Below, in pieces: positions 6,145 to 15,899 of a stretch of 64,000 bases of DNA. This DNA comes from Eubacteriales bacterium (GTDB lineage Bacteria; Bacillota; Clostridia; Lachnospirales; Lachnospiraceae). The first letter of the stretch is position 1, and every line of letters starts with the position of its first letter. The position numbers and the translations under genes were made by a program. The notes beneath the pieces are model-generated. The model was not told the DNA's origin, searched no databases, and saw only the letters and a list, made by a program, of their open reading frames with translations. The stretch is from the NCBI GenBank assembly GCA_030524175.1, contig JAUNHC010000001.1, forward strand, positions 62,001-126,000. The letters run 5' to 3'.

Positions 6145-8577
6145 TCTTGCTCCTTTCCCACTTAACAGCCTTTTTTCATACGCCTTATTTGCTCTTAAGT
6201 TGGTAAAGAATCCACCAATGACCTTGCCAATTCCACGGAAGAAGTGCCCATTTACCACGTCTACCACACCTTTTACCATGTCCATACTTACCATTCCGCC
6301 TGTCATCTTTGCAATTGCACGAAACGGGATATTGTATTGGAACAAAAGATTCAGGTCCGGTTTCCCGGCTGCTTCGTTCTTTAGCTTTTTGTCCGTCAAT
6401 ATGTTATAGATGAATCTGGCCAAGGCACTTTTCGCATAATACATCTGGCAAACAGCATCATTCATCCCCAGTTCCCCTGACCATTTTCCATCGGGAATAG
6501 GATGTCCAAGCAGAGTCTCAAACTCTTGGTTGGATATCTGCTGTATGATTCCAGTGTAATAATAAGGAAGTTCTGCAGGATTATATGGATACTCAGAGGC
6601 AGTCCCTTTCACTTCCAGTTCTTTTATGAGCCGGATGTCGCTGACGCTGGCCCCCACCATGATCTGATAGGTTCCCATCTCCACTTCCCATTTGCTGGTC
6701 CTGATATTCCAATAGCGGAAAGTTTTGTCATCAAATGGAATCTGTACCACCTTACTTTCTCCGGCTTTCAGGAATACCTTTTTAAAACCTTTCAGTTCCT
6801 TTTCCGGACGAAATACAATAGCATTGGGAAGTCCCACATACATCTGGACTACTTCCGCGCCATCCCGGTCTCCCGTGTTGGTAACCAGAACCCGGATTCC
6901 ATCTTTGTCAACCTGCAAATCTGTATAGGTGAATTCTGTGTAAGAAAGCCCAAAGCCAAAGGGATACTGTACCCGGACACTGCTGGTATCATAATACCGG
7001 TATCCTACATAAAGCCCCTCCCTGTACTCAGAATTTCTTTCTGTACTTGGGAAATACCGAAGTGCCGGTGTGTCTTCATACCGGATTGGATAGCTTTCTG
7101 CCAGACGTCCTGAGGGATTCACCTTCCCGCTCAGGATGTCCAGCATTGCACTGGCACCTGCCTGCCCGGACAGATAACCATGCAGGATTGCTTTACAGCA
7201 GGTATGCCAGGGCATTTCTATGGATGCTCCCGCGCTCAGGATGCCAACAATCTTGTCATTGACCTGCACCATTGCCTGCAGCAGTTCAATCTGGTTCTGG
7301 GGAATCCGCATGTGGGAGCGGTCCATGCCTTCCACTTCGCTCATCTCATCCAGTCCAAAACAATACAGCACTACATCAGCTTTTACCGCCGCATCCAGAG
7401 CTTCTTTCTTCAGAACTTCATCGGCTTCCCCGGTCCGTTTATATCCTCTGGATATGCCGGAGAGCTTCCAGCCATAATTCTTAATTGCTTTTTCAATCGT
7501 TTCTAAAGAGGTAGGTTTTACCATAGATGACCCTGCTCCCTGATATCTGGGCTCCACTGCAAAATCACCAATGACAGCCACCGTGCATCCAGCCTTTAAT
7601 GGCAGCATATGGTCTAAATTCTTCAGCAGCACAGCACTCTCAGAAGCTGCACGCCTTGCCAGCTCATGATGTTGTTCCTCATCAAATTTTACTTTTTTTG
7701 ACTGGCGATTCTCATTTAATGTTAACACTGCATCCAGCAAATCATCCACACAGATATCCAGTTCTTCCATCGTAAGGCTTCCATCATTAATTGCCGCTAC
7801 TATCTGCCTTGCAGAATCCAGTCCGGGTGTCGGCATTTCCAGATTGGAGCGTGCCTGCACGCCCTTTACATGGTCATTGGAGCCTCCCCAGTCCGTGATG
7901 ACAATCCCGTCAAATTCCCACTCTTTTCTGAGGATATCCTGCAGCAGATGCTGGTTTTCATTGGCATATACCCCATTAATCTGGTTATAGCTGGTCATGA
8001 TGGCTTTGGATCCGCCTTCTTTTACGGCAATCTCAAACCCTGTCAGGTAGATTTCCCGGAGTGTACGTCCATCCAGTACGGAGTTCATGGCCATGCGGCG
8101 CAGCTCCTGGCTGTTTACTGCAAAATGTTTGGGGCAGGCGTACACGCCCTGACTCTGGATTCCCCGTATATAGGAAGCTGCCATTTTTCCTGCCAGATAA
8201 GGGTCTTCCGAAAAGTATTCAAAGTTCCTGCCGCATAGAGGACTGCGCTTGATATTCAAACCAGGCCCTAAAAGAACCTGAACATCCAACACTGATGCCT
8301 CCTCCCCCAAAGCCTCTCCAATCTCTTCTCCCAGCTCTTCGTCCCAACTGTTCGCTATCGTAGCCGCTGTGGGGAAACAGGTGGCAGGAAGGGACTCATT
8401 GAGTCCCAGATGGTCGCCTGCACCTGCCTGCTTGCGGATACCGTGAGGGCCATCGGAACAAAAAATGGCAGGGATATTAAGACGCGGAAAATCCCTTGTT
8501 TCCCATTCCCCTTTTCCACTCAAAAACGCAGCCTTTTCTTCTATCGTCATTTTAAGAATAATATCCTTGTATTTCAT
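6139..8577 (-). CDS. Cytoplasmic GH3 beta-glucosidase-like enzyme, cassette copy 1
   Basis: 812 residues from ATG 8577 (GGAGATGGAAT upstream; matches the length of copy 2). Order: (alpha/beta)8 barrel with CPKHFAVNS (149-156) and the nucleophile Asp229 in VITDWGG, then the alpha/beta sandwich (about 310-540, GDFAVEPRYQGAGSS region), a fibronectin-III-like domain (about 560-660, TNTGDRDGAEVVQMYVG), and an extra C-terminal helical region of about 120 residues (from GHPIPDGKW) that GH3 enzymes normally lack. No signal peptide, so it acts inside the cell, probably removing glucose-type residues from a glycoside. Coupled by 4-bp overlap to the GtrA-like gene. Substrate unknown. Confidence 0.92.
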   Translation of the reverse strand: MKYKDIILKMTIEEKAAFLSGKGEWETRDFPRLNIPAIFCSDGPHGIRKQAGAGDHLGLNESLPATCFPTAATIANSWDEELGEEIGEALGEEASVLDVQVLLGPGLNIKRSPLCGRNFEYFSEDPYLAGKMAASYIRGIQSQGVYACPKHFAVNSQELRRMAMNSVLDGRTLREIYLTGFEIAVKEGGSKAIMTSYNQINGVYANENQHLLQDILRKEWEFDGIVITDWGGSNDHVKGVQARSNLEMPTPGLDSARQIVAAINDGSLTMEELDICVDDLLDAVLTLNENRQSKKVKFDEEQHHELARRAASESAVLLKNLDHMLPLKAGCTVAVIGDFAVEPRYQGAGSSMVKPTSLETIEKAIKNYGWKLSGISRGYKRTGEADEVLKKEALDAAVKADVVLYCFGLDEMSEVEGMDRSHMRIPQNQIELLQAMVQVNDKIVGILSAGASIEMPWHTCCKAILHGYLSGQAGASAMLDILSGKVNPSGRLAESYPIRYEDTPALRYFPSTERNSEYREGLYVGYRYYDTSSVRVQYPFGFGLSYTEFTYTDLQVDKDGIRVLVTNTGDRDGAEVVQMYVGLPNAIVFRPEKELKGFKKVFLKAGESKVVQIPFDDKTFRYWNIRTSKWEVEMGTYQIMVGASVSDIRLIKELEVKGTASEYPYNPAELPYYYTGIIQQISNQEFETLLGHPIPDGKWSGELGMNDAVCQMYYAKSALARFIYNILTDKKLKNEAAGKPDLNLLFQYNIPFRAIAKMTGGMVSMDMVKGVVDVVNGHFFRGIGKVIGGFFTNLRANKAYEKRLLSGKGARK
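6890..7302. repeat. Identity tract shared with 33457-33869
   Basis: A 413-bp stretch inside the GH3 gene matches the paralogous gene base for base. The first mismatches on either side are at 6889 and 7303, and both flanks carry many silent differences. This is the strongest sign of gene conversion between the two cassettes. Confidence 0.8.
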
Positions 8578-8655
8578 ATTCCATCTCCATATCATTACTG
8601 CTATTTTCTATTATAGAAGTAGTGCGCAGAAAAGCTCTGCGCACATCCCCAGATC

Positions 8656-11532
8656 TTATTCGATTGTAATCTTTGGCTCTCTGTTCTGCCTTATCAACTT
8701 CCTTGTAACCAGAATTATCACAAGCAATACCAGCAGGCCAACAAGAATATCGGCTGCCACAAGCGCTTTTTCCCAAAGGGGCATAACCTGAACGATTTTA
8801 CTGCCTGAAGACAATCCATTCATAGCGTTGCTTCTTGATACTGCAAATACTATGTTTTTTGCTGCCTTTTGCATATTGGAAACAACAGTTGGCGTCATTT
8901 CTGAATCGGATAGTTTCCAAAGTTCTGCATCTGTATTCAGCCACAGGTCAGTTCCGGCTTCTAACCCTTCCCGCATATCTTCATAAGCAAATACATCAAA
9001 AGATGCCTGGTCCGTTACTACCATTCCTTCAAATCCCCATTCGTCACGGAGTGTAGCTGTCATGAGTCCATAATGTCCTCCGGTCCAGCGGCAGCCAATG
9101 CGGTTCATGCTTGCCATTGCTCCATGTGCATCTCCTTCACGTACTGAAGTTTCAAATGGCGCCAGATAAACTTCCCTGACAGACTGTTCATTTGCAAAAA
9201 TTGCTATACCTGTACGGTTAGTTTCCTGGTCATTCAGTGCAAAATGTTTCATGAACACGATCACACCTTTGGACTGGGCGCCGCTTATTTCTTTTGCGCT
9301 CATTTTTCCGGAAAGGAAACTGTCCTCTGAATAATATTCAAAGTTTCTTCCGCTGTATGGGGAACGGTGGATATTGGCTGCCGGGGCATACCATCCTGCC
9401 ACGCCTAACTGCAGGGAATCCTCTCCGATACATTTCCCCATCTCTTCTGCCAGGTCATCATTCCATGTTGAGGCAAGTACCACTTCCGGCGGATAGGATG
9501 TTCCATTCTCACCGCCTACAAGAGTTCCTGAAATGCCTGCAGGCCCGTCTTTGTCCACTGTTCCCGGAAGATGTATAGATTCCACATTCATTGTGGCATA
9601 GCCGCCCACACGTACTAATTTATCAATCTCACTGACAGACATCTGTTCCACCAGTGCTGTCCAGGATTCTTCATCGTAATCCTGATCCATCAGCATTGCA
9701 GTGTTTAACTTTCCATATTCCTCATTGATAACGCCTGTTTTAGGAACATCTGCCGTGTCATCCTCTTCATATGAGATTTCCAGATCTGCCAGCATCTGTT
9801 CTCCTGCTGTCAGGTTTCCATCTGCGTATGTTGTTGGCCATGTGCCGGTCCAGTCACTTCTGCTTAAGTATGTAAAGTCCGGATCATAGTATTTGATATC
9901 TGTACTTTCAAACTGGTTTGCAATTTCATTTCCGGTTGCCTGGGAAACAGCATATGTTGTCGTATCCATCTTGTCCACTGTAATTTTACTGGATAATTCT
10001 GCTTTTCCATCCGCATCCATACCATCAGCCATTGTTTTTCCTTTTGCACTCAGTATATTGTTGAGTGCATCATGTGCATTTTCACCTGCTGCAAGATAAT
10101 AATCGCCTGCGTCAACGATATATGTACCATAGCCGTTAGCATCATAAGCCTTCATTTCTTCTTTGCTTACTGTGATCGTTACGGTTTCCTCTTCACCGGC
10201 TTTTAGTTCATTCGTTTTGGCATAACCAACCAGTTCTACCGATGGTTTTTCAATTCCGTTTTGGATATCATATTCAGTGTAAGGAGACTGCATATAAATC
10301 TGCACAACGTCTTTACCCGGTACACTGCCGGTATTCTTAACTTTTATGGACAATTCATATTCATCATCCTTCTCCTCTGCAGAATATTCTGACCATTCAA
10401 AGGAAGTATATGACATTCCATAACCAAAGGGGTACTGGACCTGTTCCTGATAATTATAATTATCTGCTGTCTCTGTGCCATTTACCACATCTTCGTATCT
10501 CGTCTCGTAGTAACGGTACCCAATATAAACTCCCTCTGCATAGACCATATATTTATTTCCGCGGTCTATAGTACTGTTTGCAATACTGTAATCTCCCAAA
10601 TTACCCATGCTTGGAGCACTGAGAGAATCATATGCATAGGTATCCACCAGACTGCCGGATGGATTCACCTCACCGGTCAATGCCCGACCCACAGCATATG
10701 CACCGGTTTCACCAAAGGTCCCCACCCACAGGCAGGCACTGATGTCATACTCGTTCAGGAAATCCAGTTCCATTGCATTCTGCGTATTTAAAAGTACGAT
10801 TACCTTATCAAAAGAATCACATGCCATCTGCAGCATATCTCTTTCATTATCATCAATCTGCAGATAGGTGTACCCTGTATCCAGCTTTTGGGAGGACAGG
10901 TCTGAGCTTTCTCCTCCGGAACGTCCTATCACCACAATTGCTGCATCGTTATATTCAGAAAAGCTATTCTTAACTTCATCCGTATACTCGCCTGCCGGAA
11001 CCTCATTTACCGCAAATGAGCCCTTCCCGTATACATCAGGGGTCGCTTTTCTATAAGAAGAGCCTGCTCCGCTTTCATAGAAGTCCCATAAGGTTTTATT
11101 GATATCAAGTCCTGCCGACTCAAAAGATGCTTTTAAATCCACTGCCTTCGATGTATCCACTGAACCTGCACCGCCGCCCCCGTAGATTGGGTCAACGCTG
11201 TCCTGGCCAAACACACTGATTTTTGAGCCGGTATCAATTGGAAGGGCATTGTCCTTATTCTCCAACAGCACCATTCCTTCTTCCTCGATTTTGGTTCCAA
11301 CTTCCTGTAAATGTTTTTTCATTTTCTCTGTGTTGTCATAATCGCTGGTAAAATGCTCTGTCTCCTCATCCTCCGCAGATACTACCTTCTGTGAACTCTG
11401 ATTGAAATGCACAGAGATTAATTCTTTATACTTCAATGCATAACAATTCCCGATCACAAGGCCAATTACCAGTGCTGCACATATCACATAAATAATGATG
11501 GCAGCCGGTAAGGGCAATCTTTTCTTTTTCAT
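8656..11532 (-). CDS. Membrane-anchored, domain-swapped GH3-like glycosidase, cassette copy 1
   Basis: 958 residues from ATG 11532, chosen because GGAGGAG lies 6 bases upstream. A start 36 codons earlier is open but would have to be translated through a terminator-like hairpin. One membrane span near residues 8-30, then the GH3 sandwich domain first (IYGGGGAGSVDTS), a fibronectin-like domain (KVKNTGSVPGKDVVQIYM), then the barrel last (MKHFALNDQETNR; nucleophile Asp in VVTDQASF), and a C-terminal span (VAADILVGLLVLLVIILV). The domain order is reversed relative to the 6139 enzyme, as known for some rumen GH3 enzymes. The large middle part should face outside the cell. It is the first gene of the cassette. 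Confidence 0.9.
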   Translation of the reverse strand: MKKKRLPLPAAIIIYVICAALVIGLVIGNCYALKYKELISVHFNQSSQKVVSAEDEETEHFTSDYDNTEKMKKHLQEVGTKIEEEGMVLLENKDNALPIDTGSKISVFGQDSVDPIYGGGGAGSVDTSKAVDLKASFESAGLDINKTLWDFYESGAGSSYRKATPDVYGKGSFAVNEVPAGEYTDEVKNSFSEYNDAAIVVIGRSGGESSDLSSQKLDTGYTYLQIDDNERDMLQMACDSFDKVIVLLNTQNAMELDFLNEYDISACLWVGTFGETGAYAVGRALTGEVNPSGSLVDTYAYDSLSAPSMGNLGDYSIANSTIDRGNKYMVYAEGVYIGYRYYETRYEDVVNGTETADNYNYQEQVQYPFGYGMSYTSFEWSEYSAEEKDDEYELSIKVKNTGSVPGKDVVQIYMQSPYTEYDIQNGIEKPSVELVGYAKTNELKAGEEETVTITVSKEEMKAYDANGYGTYIVDAGDYYLAAGENAHDALNNILSAKGKTMADGMDADGKAELSSKITVDKMDTTTYAVSQATGNEIANQFESTDIKYYDPDFTYLSRSDWTGTWPTTYADGNLTAGEQMLADLEISYEEDDTADVPKTGVINEEYGKLNTAMLMDQDYDEESWTALVEQMSVSEIDKLVRVGGYATMNVESIHLPGTVDKDGPAGISGTLVGGENGTSYPPEVVLASTWNDDLAEEMGKCIGEDSLQLGVAGWYAPAANIHRSPYSGRNFEYYSEDSFLSGKMSAKEISGAQSKGVIVFMKHFALNDQETNRTGIAIFANEQSVREVYLAPFETSVREGDAHGAMASMNRIGCRWTGGHYGLMTATLRDEWGFEGMVVTDQASFDVFAYEDMREGLEAGTDLWLNTDAELWKLSDSEMTPTVVSNMQKAAKNIVFAVSRSNAMNGLSSGSKIVQVMPLWEKALVAADILVGLLVLLVIILVTRKLIRQNREPKITIE

Positions 11533-11552
11533 CCTCGTCTCCTCCATTCCAT

Positions 11553-11598
11553 AAAAAATGATAATATCCTGTTCCTGTGTTACAGGATGGATATTATC
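11553..11598 (-). terminator. Intrinsic terminator or attenuator before the membrane GH3 gene
   Basis: On the minus strand GATAATATCC...CCTGT pairs with ACAGG...ATATTATC, leaving one small bulge, and is followed by ATTTTTT. It lies 20 bp before the GH3 start. It could end the PlsY operon transcript. However, only about 80 bp separate that operon's last stop from the hairpin, so a promoter in between (TTGAAT near 11650) would place the hairpin in the GH3 leader as an attenuator. Confidence 0.65.
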
Positions 11599-11677
11599 AC
11601 TCAATGATTTTCCTGTATTCGATTTTTCATAAGCTGTCATAATTTATGCATACATTGTCATTCAAGTAACTGTACTG

Positions 11678-13174
11678 CTATTTCATTTTTTGTTTTCCAT
11701 TTTTATAAAGTTCTTTAAATATCAAAGCCACACTGTAAATAACAAGAAACGAACCTATTGTAAATACGACAGCGCTCTCTGTCTGAATCTGCGACAGAGA
11801 AATAATCCCCATCAGGATTGCCGCGACTGATACAAGGAACATCCCAAACCGCACCGGCAGATTCCGATACACGGTTATCGCCTGATAAAAATTTCGGAAG
11901 GAAAAGAGGATCAGTAAAATCCCAAGCAGAAAGTGTGTGGATAAGAGTACCGCACTCTTATTTACAACCAGAAACTCCATCACACAGATTGCGGCCAGCC
12001 AGCTTAGTATCCGATGTTCCTTTTGTTTTTTATCTATTCCATCATTGACTGCACATTGCAGCATCTTTCGCCCTGAGAAAACGATAACTGCCATTCCCAA
12101 AAATCTTCCTACCAGTCTCAGTGCAGCCTCTGGAAATATTATAAAAATAAGTCCTGCTGCAAATAATAGACCAGCCTGCAGGATTTCCCTGCTTCGTACT
12201 GCCTCTTTAAAGTCTATATGTTTGCAATTGGATACAAAAGAATGGATAAATTTGGCAATGACAATCTTTGTCTTACGTTCTGAATGTATAATAGATAATA
12301 AGATAGTGCCAAACCCATCCAGGCCGCCGCCCCATACTTCATCCATTGTTGCAGCCCCTCCTGCTTTTAAGGCATCGAAGAAATCCTTTGTAAAGGTCTT
12401 TCTCTGTTCCAGCGTTGCAGATGTGATCCAGGTGTCAAAAATCTGCACATAGAACCTGCAGTTTTCGGTTAATGTCTCTTTTTCACAAACTGTATCCCCT
12501 TCTATCTGCCACGTATAGATATCATGCTGCATGAGCCCATCCGCATCGCTTCCGAGTATCCGATCCGGCATACCGCATGGGAACAATGTGCCAATAATAC
12601 TGAATTCTGGTACAATCCAGCACACCTTTTTCCTAATCGCCGCCAATCTTTCTTTAGGAATGATATCTGCACTTAATCCCGGACCATCATTGTTATACAC
12701 TGCTATGATTTGATCCTGTAATTTTTCTTCACATTGTGCAGCAGAAAAAATTGCAAGGTTTCCGCCCTTGGAATGACCGCCTATACGATAATGCTTTCCT
12801 TCCTCCATCGTGCGTTCCAGATAATCTTTCGCCATCAATTGTGCCGGAACCACCATTGAGCCAATCCCAAAATCCTCCTGCCAGCCAATGATTGTATTAT
12901 CAGTTCCCCTGAAAGCGATATATCTGCTTTCATCATCCAGTGTAATATGTACTGCTGTAAACTGGCTCGCTGTTTCCTCCTTTTTATCAGGATTTTTTTC
13001 CTGATATCTGGCATATGCATCTGCAACTGTAACCGGCTCTTTATCATCAGTTACAATCCCGCTAAGATCCTGATACGCAAAAGCCGAAAGTACTAAATTA
13101 TCTACCAAACAAAACGGCCTCTCCGAAAAATTCAAATCGCCCCGCCACTTTAGATATGTAATAATATTTCCCAT
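11678..13174 (-). CDS. DUF2974/Mbeg1-like lipase-fold protein with C-terminal membrane domain
   Basis: 498 residues from ATG 13174 (AAAGGAAAG upstream); the longer open frame would overlap the preceding gene. The N-terminal half is an alpha/beta-hydrolase of the DUF2974 type: ITLDDESRYIAFRGTD (about 77-92), then GGHSKGGN with the nucleophile Ser135 and a later YNNDGPGL. The C-terminal part, from about residue 360, has five or six hydrophobic segments. Known DUF2974 proteins are presumed lipases/esterases. It follows PlsY and a papain-like protein with short gaps, so a role in membrane lipid or lipoprotein turnover is likely but unproven. Confidence 0.82.
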   Translation of the reverse strand: MGNIITYLKWRGDLNFSERPFCLVDNLVLSAFAYQDLSGIVTDDKEPVTVADAYARYQEKNPDKKEETASQFTAVHITLDDESRYIAFRGTDNTIIGWQEDFGIGSMVVPAQLMAKDYLERTMEEGKHYRIGGHSKGGNLAIFSAAQCEEKLQDQIIAVYNNDGPGLSADIIPKERLAAIRKKVCWIVPEFSIIGTLFPCGMPDRILGSDADGLMQHDIYTWQIEGDTVCEKETLTENCRFYVQIFDTWITSATLEQRKTFTKDFFDALKAGGAATMDEVWGGGLDGFGTILLSIIHSERKTKIVIAKFIHSFVSNCKHIDFKEAVRSREILQAGLLFAAGLIFIIFPEAALRLVGRFLGMAVIVFSGRKMLQCAVNDGIDKKQKEHRILSWLAAICVMEFLVVNKSAVLLSTHFLLGILLILFSFRNFYQAITVYRNLPVRFGMFLVSVAAILMGIISLSQIQTESAVVFTIGSFLVIYSVALIFKELYKNGKQKMK

Positions 13175-13190
13175 CTTTTCTTTCCTTTTT

Positions 13191-13697
13191 CTATACTGGA
13201 TTCCATACGATACCGCATAAGCACTGCTGTTTTTCCAACAATTCCGGAAGTTCATTTGGAAGATACAGAGATGCACTTTTATCCAATTCAATTTCTCCTG
13301 TGAGCTGCAATAACTCCGTTACAAACTGAGAACAAAAATAACGGTTTTTAAACCGGGCAGGAATATGCAGCAGGCATAAGAGCACACCCAGCCTGGAATA
13401 ATGAAATTTTTCTTTGTTCTCATCTATTTCCCGAATCCGTTTTACAATTTTTTTATAACTGTCCTCTGATACACTAAGCTGGTAAATAATACTTTTTCTG
13501 TCATGCCGCTTGTGTCCCTTTGGGTATTCTTTTCGGAAGCCTTTGATATTAAAGCTGTAGTAATATTCATTTTCATTGTCTATTGCAATGGAAGCATGTG
13601 TATATCCCCTGCCAGTGGCATAATATATAAAATCAGAAAAAGTGCTGTGATATCTCGTCAGGAATACCGTAACCACTTTTTTATTTTCCTGTTCCAT
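13191..13697 (-). CDS. Permuted papain-like (YiiX/NlpC-P60 type) hydrolase
   Basis: 168 residues with the circularly permuted papain layout. The catalytic His comes first in YTHASIAID (about residues 32-40) and the Cys late in RYFCSQFVTELLQ (about 119-131). Such enzymes cleave amide or thioester bonds in peptides or lipids. There is no signal peptide and only one weak hydrophobic stretch (LGVLLCLLHIP). It overlaps the PlsY stop region by 17 bp and is followed 16 bp later by the DUF2974 gene, so the three form one operon. Exact substrate unknown. Confidence 0.78.
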   Translation of the reverse strand: MEQENKKVVTVFLTRYHSTFSDFIYYATGRGYTHASIAIDNENEYYYSFNIKGFRKEYPKGHKRHDRKSIIYQLSVSEDSYKKIVKRIREIDENKEKFHYSRLGVLLCLLHIPARFKNRYFCSQFVTELLQLTGEIELDKSASLYLPNELPELLEKQQCLCGIVWNPV

Positions 13698-14316
13698 GTA
13701 AACTTCCCCCCATTATATGTGTATACAGAAATTTCCGCATAGGTGGCTCCGCCCCCTCTTTAATTTTTCGCAGATTCTCCAAATGTTTATACATGAGAAG
13801 GATGCTGCATAAAACCAGTACAAGAAAGACCAGTATGTTCCCTGTCTCAACTCCATAAAGAACTGGGAATAAAATTGCTGCAGTAAAGGAAATGCTGCAT
13901 CCGTAATTAAAGATGAGTGCTGCGATACATCCCACAGCCAACAGAAGCAGAAAAAGTTTCCAGTCTGATATCAACACCAGGCCGCCGAAGCTGGCCACTC
14001 CCTTTCCGCCCCTAAAACCGTTGTAAAACGGAAGAATATGTCCGATAACCGCCATACTCCCGGCCACAGCGCCGCCTAAAAGAAAATCTGGGTATATATA
14101 TCTGCTGACTACAACTGCAAGAACTGCCTTTCCCATATCGCAGATCAGCACCAGCATCCCATATACTTTTCCAAAATTTATAAAAGCATTTGTGGTTCCC
14201 AGATTTCCCGTTCCCCGATTTGTAATATCTTTATCCTTCATCTTAGAAATTAGGTATGCGGGGTTTATACATCCCAACAGATAGCCGATCACTACACATA
14301 TCAATAGTTTACCCAT
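13681..14316 (-). CDS. plsY: Acyl-phosphate:glycerol-3-phosphate acyltransferase PlsY
   Basis: 211 residues, multi-spanning, with the PlsY signature motifs NRGTGNLGTTN (about 33-43), GHILPFYNGFRGGKG (about 92-106) and a late conserved polar region (MYKHLENLRKI). PlsY transfers an acyl group from acyl-phosphate to glycerol-3-phosphate at the inner leaflet, the first step of phospholipid synthesis. A housekeeping plsY normally stands alone. Here it heads an operon with a papain-like and a lipase-like gene, so it may be a second, specialised copy. The start ATG is preceded by AAAGGAGGAAGTAAAG. Confidence 0.92.
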   Translation of the reverse strand: MGKLLICVVIGYLLGCINPAYLISKMKDKDITNRGTGNLGTTNAFINFGKVYGMLVLICDMGKAVLAVVVSRYIYPDFLLGGAVAGSMAVIGHILPFYNGFRGGKGVASFGGLVLISDWKLFLLLLAVGCIAALIFNYGCSISFTAAILFPVLYGVETGNILVFLVLVLCSILLMYKHLENLRKIKEGAEPPMRKFLYTHIMGGSLHGTGK

Positions 14317-14567
14317 CTTTACTTCCTCCTTTATTTTCCGTGGGTATCCTTCCCTGTTTTTAAGAGTATAGTAATCTAAAATTATTTCTGTATTGTCAGT
14401 ATCATGTTTGATTTTTATTAAAATGGCAGTTTATCCATATTTATTTGCTTTTTTTATTTAGTTACAGGCATAAAAATACCGGTACAAAAATTGTACCGGT
14501 AAATAAATCGTTCCGTTATGTCCCTATACTGTTGGAAAACTGTTTTCAAATTCTCAATTTAAGATAC
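14317..14567. other. Intergenic region between PlsY operon and LytTR kinase gene
   Basis: 251 bp without a gene. It holds the kinase terminator hairpin (14478-14500) and AT-rich DNA before plsY (14350-14440) that probably contains the plsY promoter. I looked for an AgrD-like pheromone gene here and saw none. Confidence 0.5.
14478..14500 (-). terminator. Terminator of the first GHKL-LytTR operon
   Basis: ACCGGTACAA and TTGTACCGGT form a perfect 10-bp stem with a 3-nt loop. On the minus strand it is followed by ATTTTTAT, right behind the kinase stop codon. Confidence 0.85.
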
Positions 14568-15899
14568 CTAGTCTGGCATATCATCCTTTTTTACAGGGAT
14601 CAAAAGTTTAATGGAAAACCAGTTGTCCTCAGTCTCTAATGTCATAGTTCCATTGTACTTTTTAACAATATACTGGATGCTCTTTAATCCATATCCATGT
14701 AATTTCTTATCCTGCTTTGTTGTTCCCGGGAGTCCGCCGTCTGCATATATCTTTTCTTCACAGTAATTTTCAAAGCAGATAAGCAGAAAAGAATTTTTCT
14801 GGTATACCTCTCCCCGTATCTGTCTCTTTTCTATATCTTCAAACATGGAGACGTATTCGATTGCATTATCCAGGATATTACCAAAAATAGAGCAGATATC
14901 CCTTACTGATATGAAATCAAGCAGACGCCCGTCTGCTGTACATGAAAACTGGATATCGTGCTGGATACAGTAAATTTTTTTCTGCGTCAGAATGGAATCC
15001 AGCGTACTGTTTCCTGTCACATTCCATGCCTCATACATTTTCACCATATTCTCCACCTCAGACAGATATTGTGCCCGTTCTTCTTCCGTGCAGGTGCGGA
15101 TTGCATCCATCTGGTGTTTCAAATCATGATACTGACGGCTGATAAATTCACTATTTTCTTTAAAATCCCGGTATTGTTTATATTGGAGTTCCAATGTATG
15201 ATTGATGGAATCCATCTCCATCTGCATCTTCTGGTCTTGAAGCAGTTTCTGTTGAAAGAACAAAATACTCAACCCGCAAAAATCAACAAGCGCACGCGTG
15301 ATACATAAAGAAAACTGCAAATCCCAGTTCTCTCTCCACTCCATTTGGCTAAAGGCAAGATTACTGCCTGCAAATACCAGAACTGCCATAAAAACAATGG
15401 ATATTACCTGCAGTCCATTATAATCCAGTTTCTTTTCCAACAAATGATTTCTTTTCTCAAACTGGTAAGTGGCAAAAAAATATAACGTGGTCAGCACCGC
15501 CGCTATCGCCAGTTCCAGAGGGACGGATTTGGAGATTCCCGGCACATATTCGATGACCATGCAGATTACCAGCCATTCAAAGGACGCTATAAATTCCGCT
15601 GTCACAAATGCCTTTGCCCCTACACAAAATGCCCCTTTTATGTCTGTCTCTGCACATATGTATACATACACCAGCATAAACGCCACATTTACCAGCATGC
15701 CTTCCGCCCAGTGATCCGCCACGATACTTTTTGCCCAGAACTGAAGCGCAAATTGAAGGATACCTGCCAGTCCCATAATAACAGCTGTCTTTACCTTGCC
15801 AAATCGCTTTGCAAGCATGAGTAAGTAAAATGTACACGCGCTCCATTCAGCAAAAGCAGTTAAGGCTCTTGGTATACTTGCCAGTTCCAGGCCGCTCAT
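14568..15899 (-). CDS. AgrC-like GHKL sensor histidine kinase (LytTR pair 1)
   Basis: 443 residues. About 200 N-terminal residues form six or seven membrane spans. A coiled-coil linker (LLQDQKMQMEMDSINHTLEL) leads to the phospho-His motif YHDLKHQMDAI (about 255-265), and a GHKL ATPase domain follows with GNILDNAIEY (N-box) and HGYGLKSIQYIVKKY (G-box). This is the AgrC/VirS type that senses peptides or membrane signals. Its ATGA overlaps the stop of the LytTR regulator gene. No peptide precursor or AgrB gene is nearby. It lies upstream of the first GH3/GtrA/GT2 cassette, and an equivalent pair lies upstream of the second. Confidence 0.9.
   Translation of the reverse strand: MSGLELASIPRALTAFAEWSACTFYLLMLAKRFGKVKTAVIMGLAGILQFALQFWAKSIVADHWAEGMLVNVAFMLVYVYICAETDIKGAFCVGAKAFVTAEFIASFEWLVICMVIEYVPGISKSVPLELAIAAVLTTLYFFATYQFEKRNHLLEKKLDYNGLQVISIVFMAVLVFAGSNLAFSQMEWRENWDLQFSLCITRALVDFCGLSILFFQQKLLQDQKMQMEMDSINHTLELQYKQYRDFKENSEFISRQYHDLKHQMDAIRTCTEEERAQYLSEVENMVKMYEAWNVTGNSTLDSILTQKKIYCIQHDIQFSCTADGRLLDFISVRDICSIFGNILDNAIEYVSMFEDIEKRQIRGEVYQKNSFLLICFENYCEEKIYADGGLPGTTKQDKKLHGYGLKSIQYIVKKYNGTMTLETEDNWFSIKLLIPVKKDDMPD

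Noticed and set aside
11533-11640. Longer start for the membrane GH3 gene (36 extra codons)
   Set aside because: It would be translated through a strong terminator-like hairpin, has no good ribosome site, and disrupts the normal membrane-anchor start.
13175-13291. Longer start for the DUF2974 protein
   Set aside because: It overlaps the papain-like gene by about 100 bp; ATG 13174 gives the expected family start.
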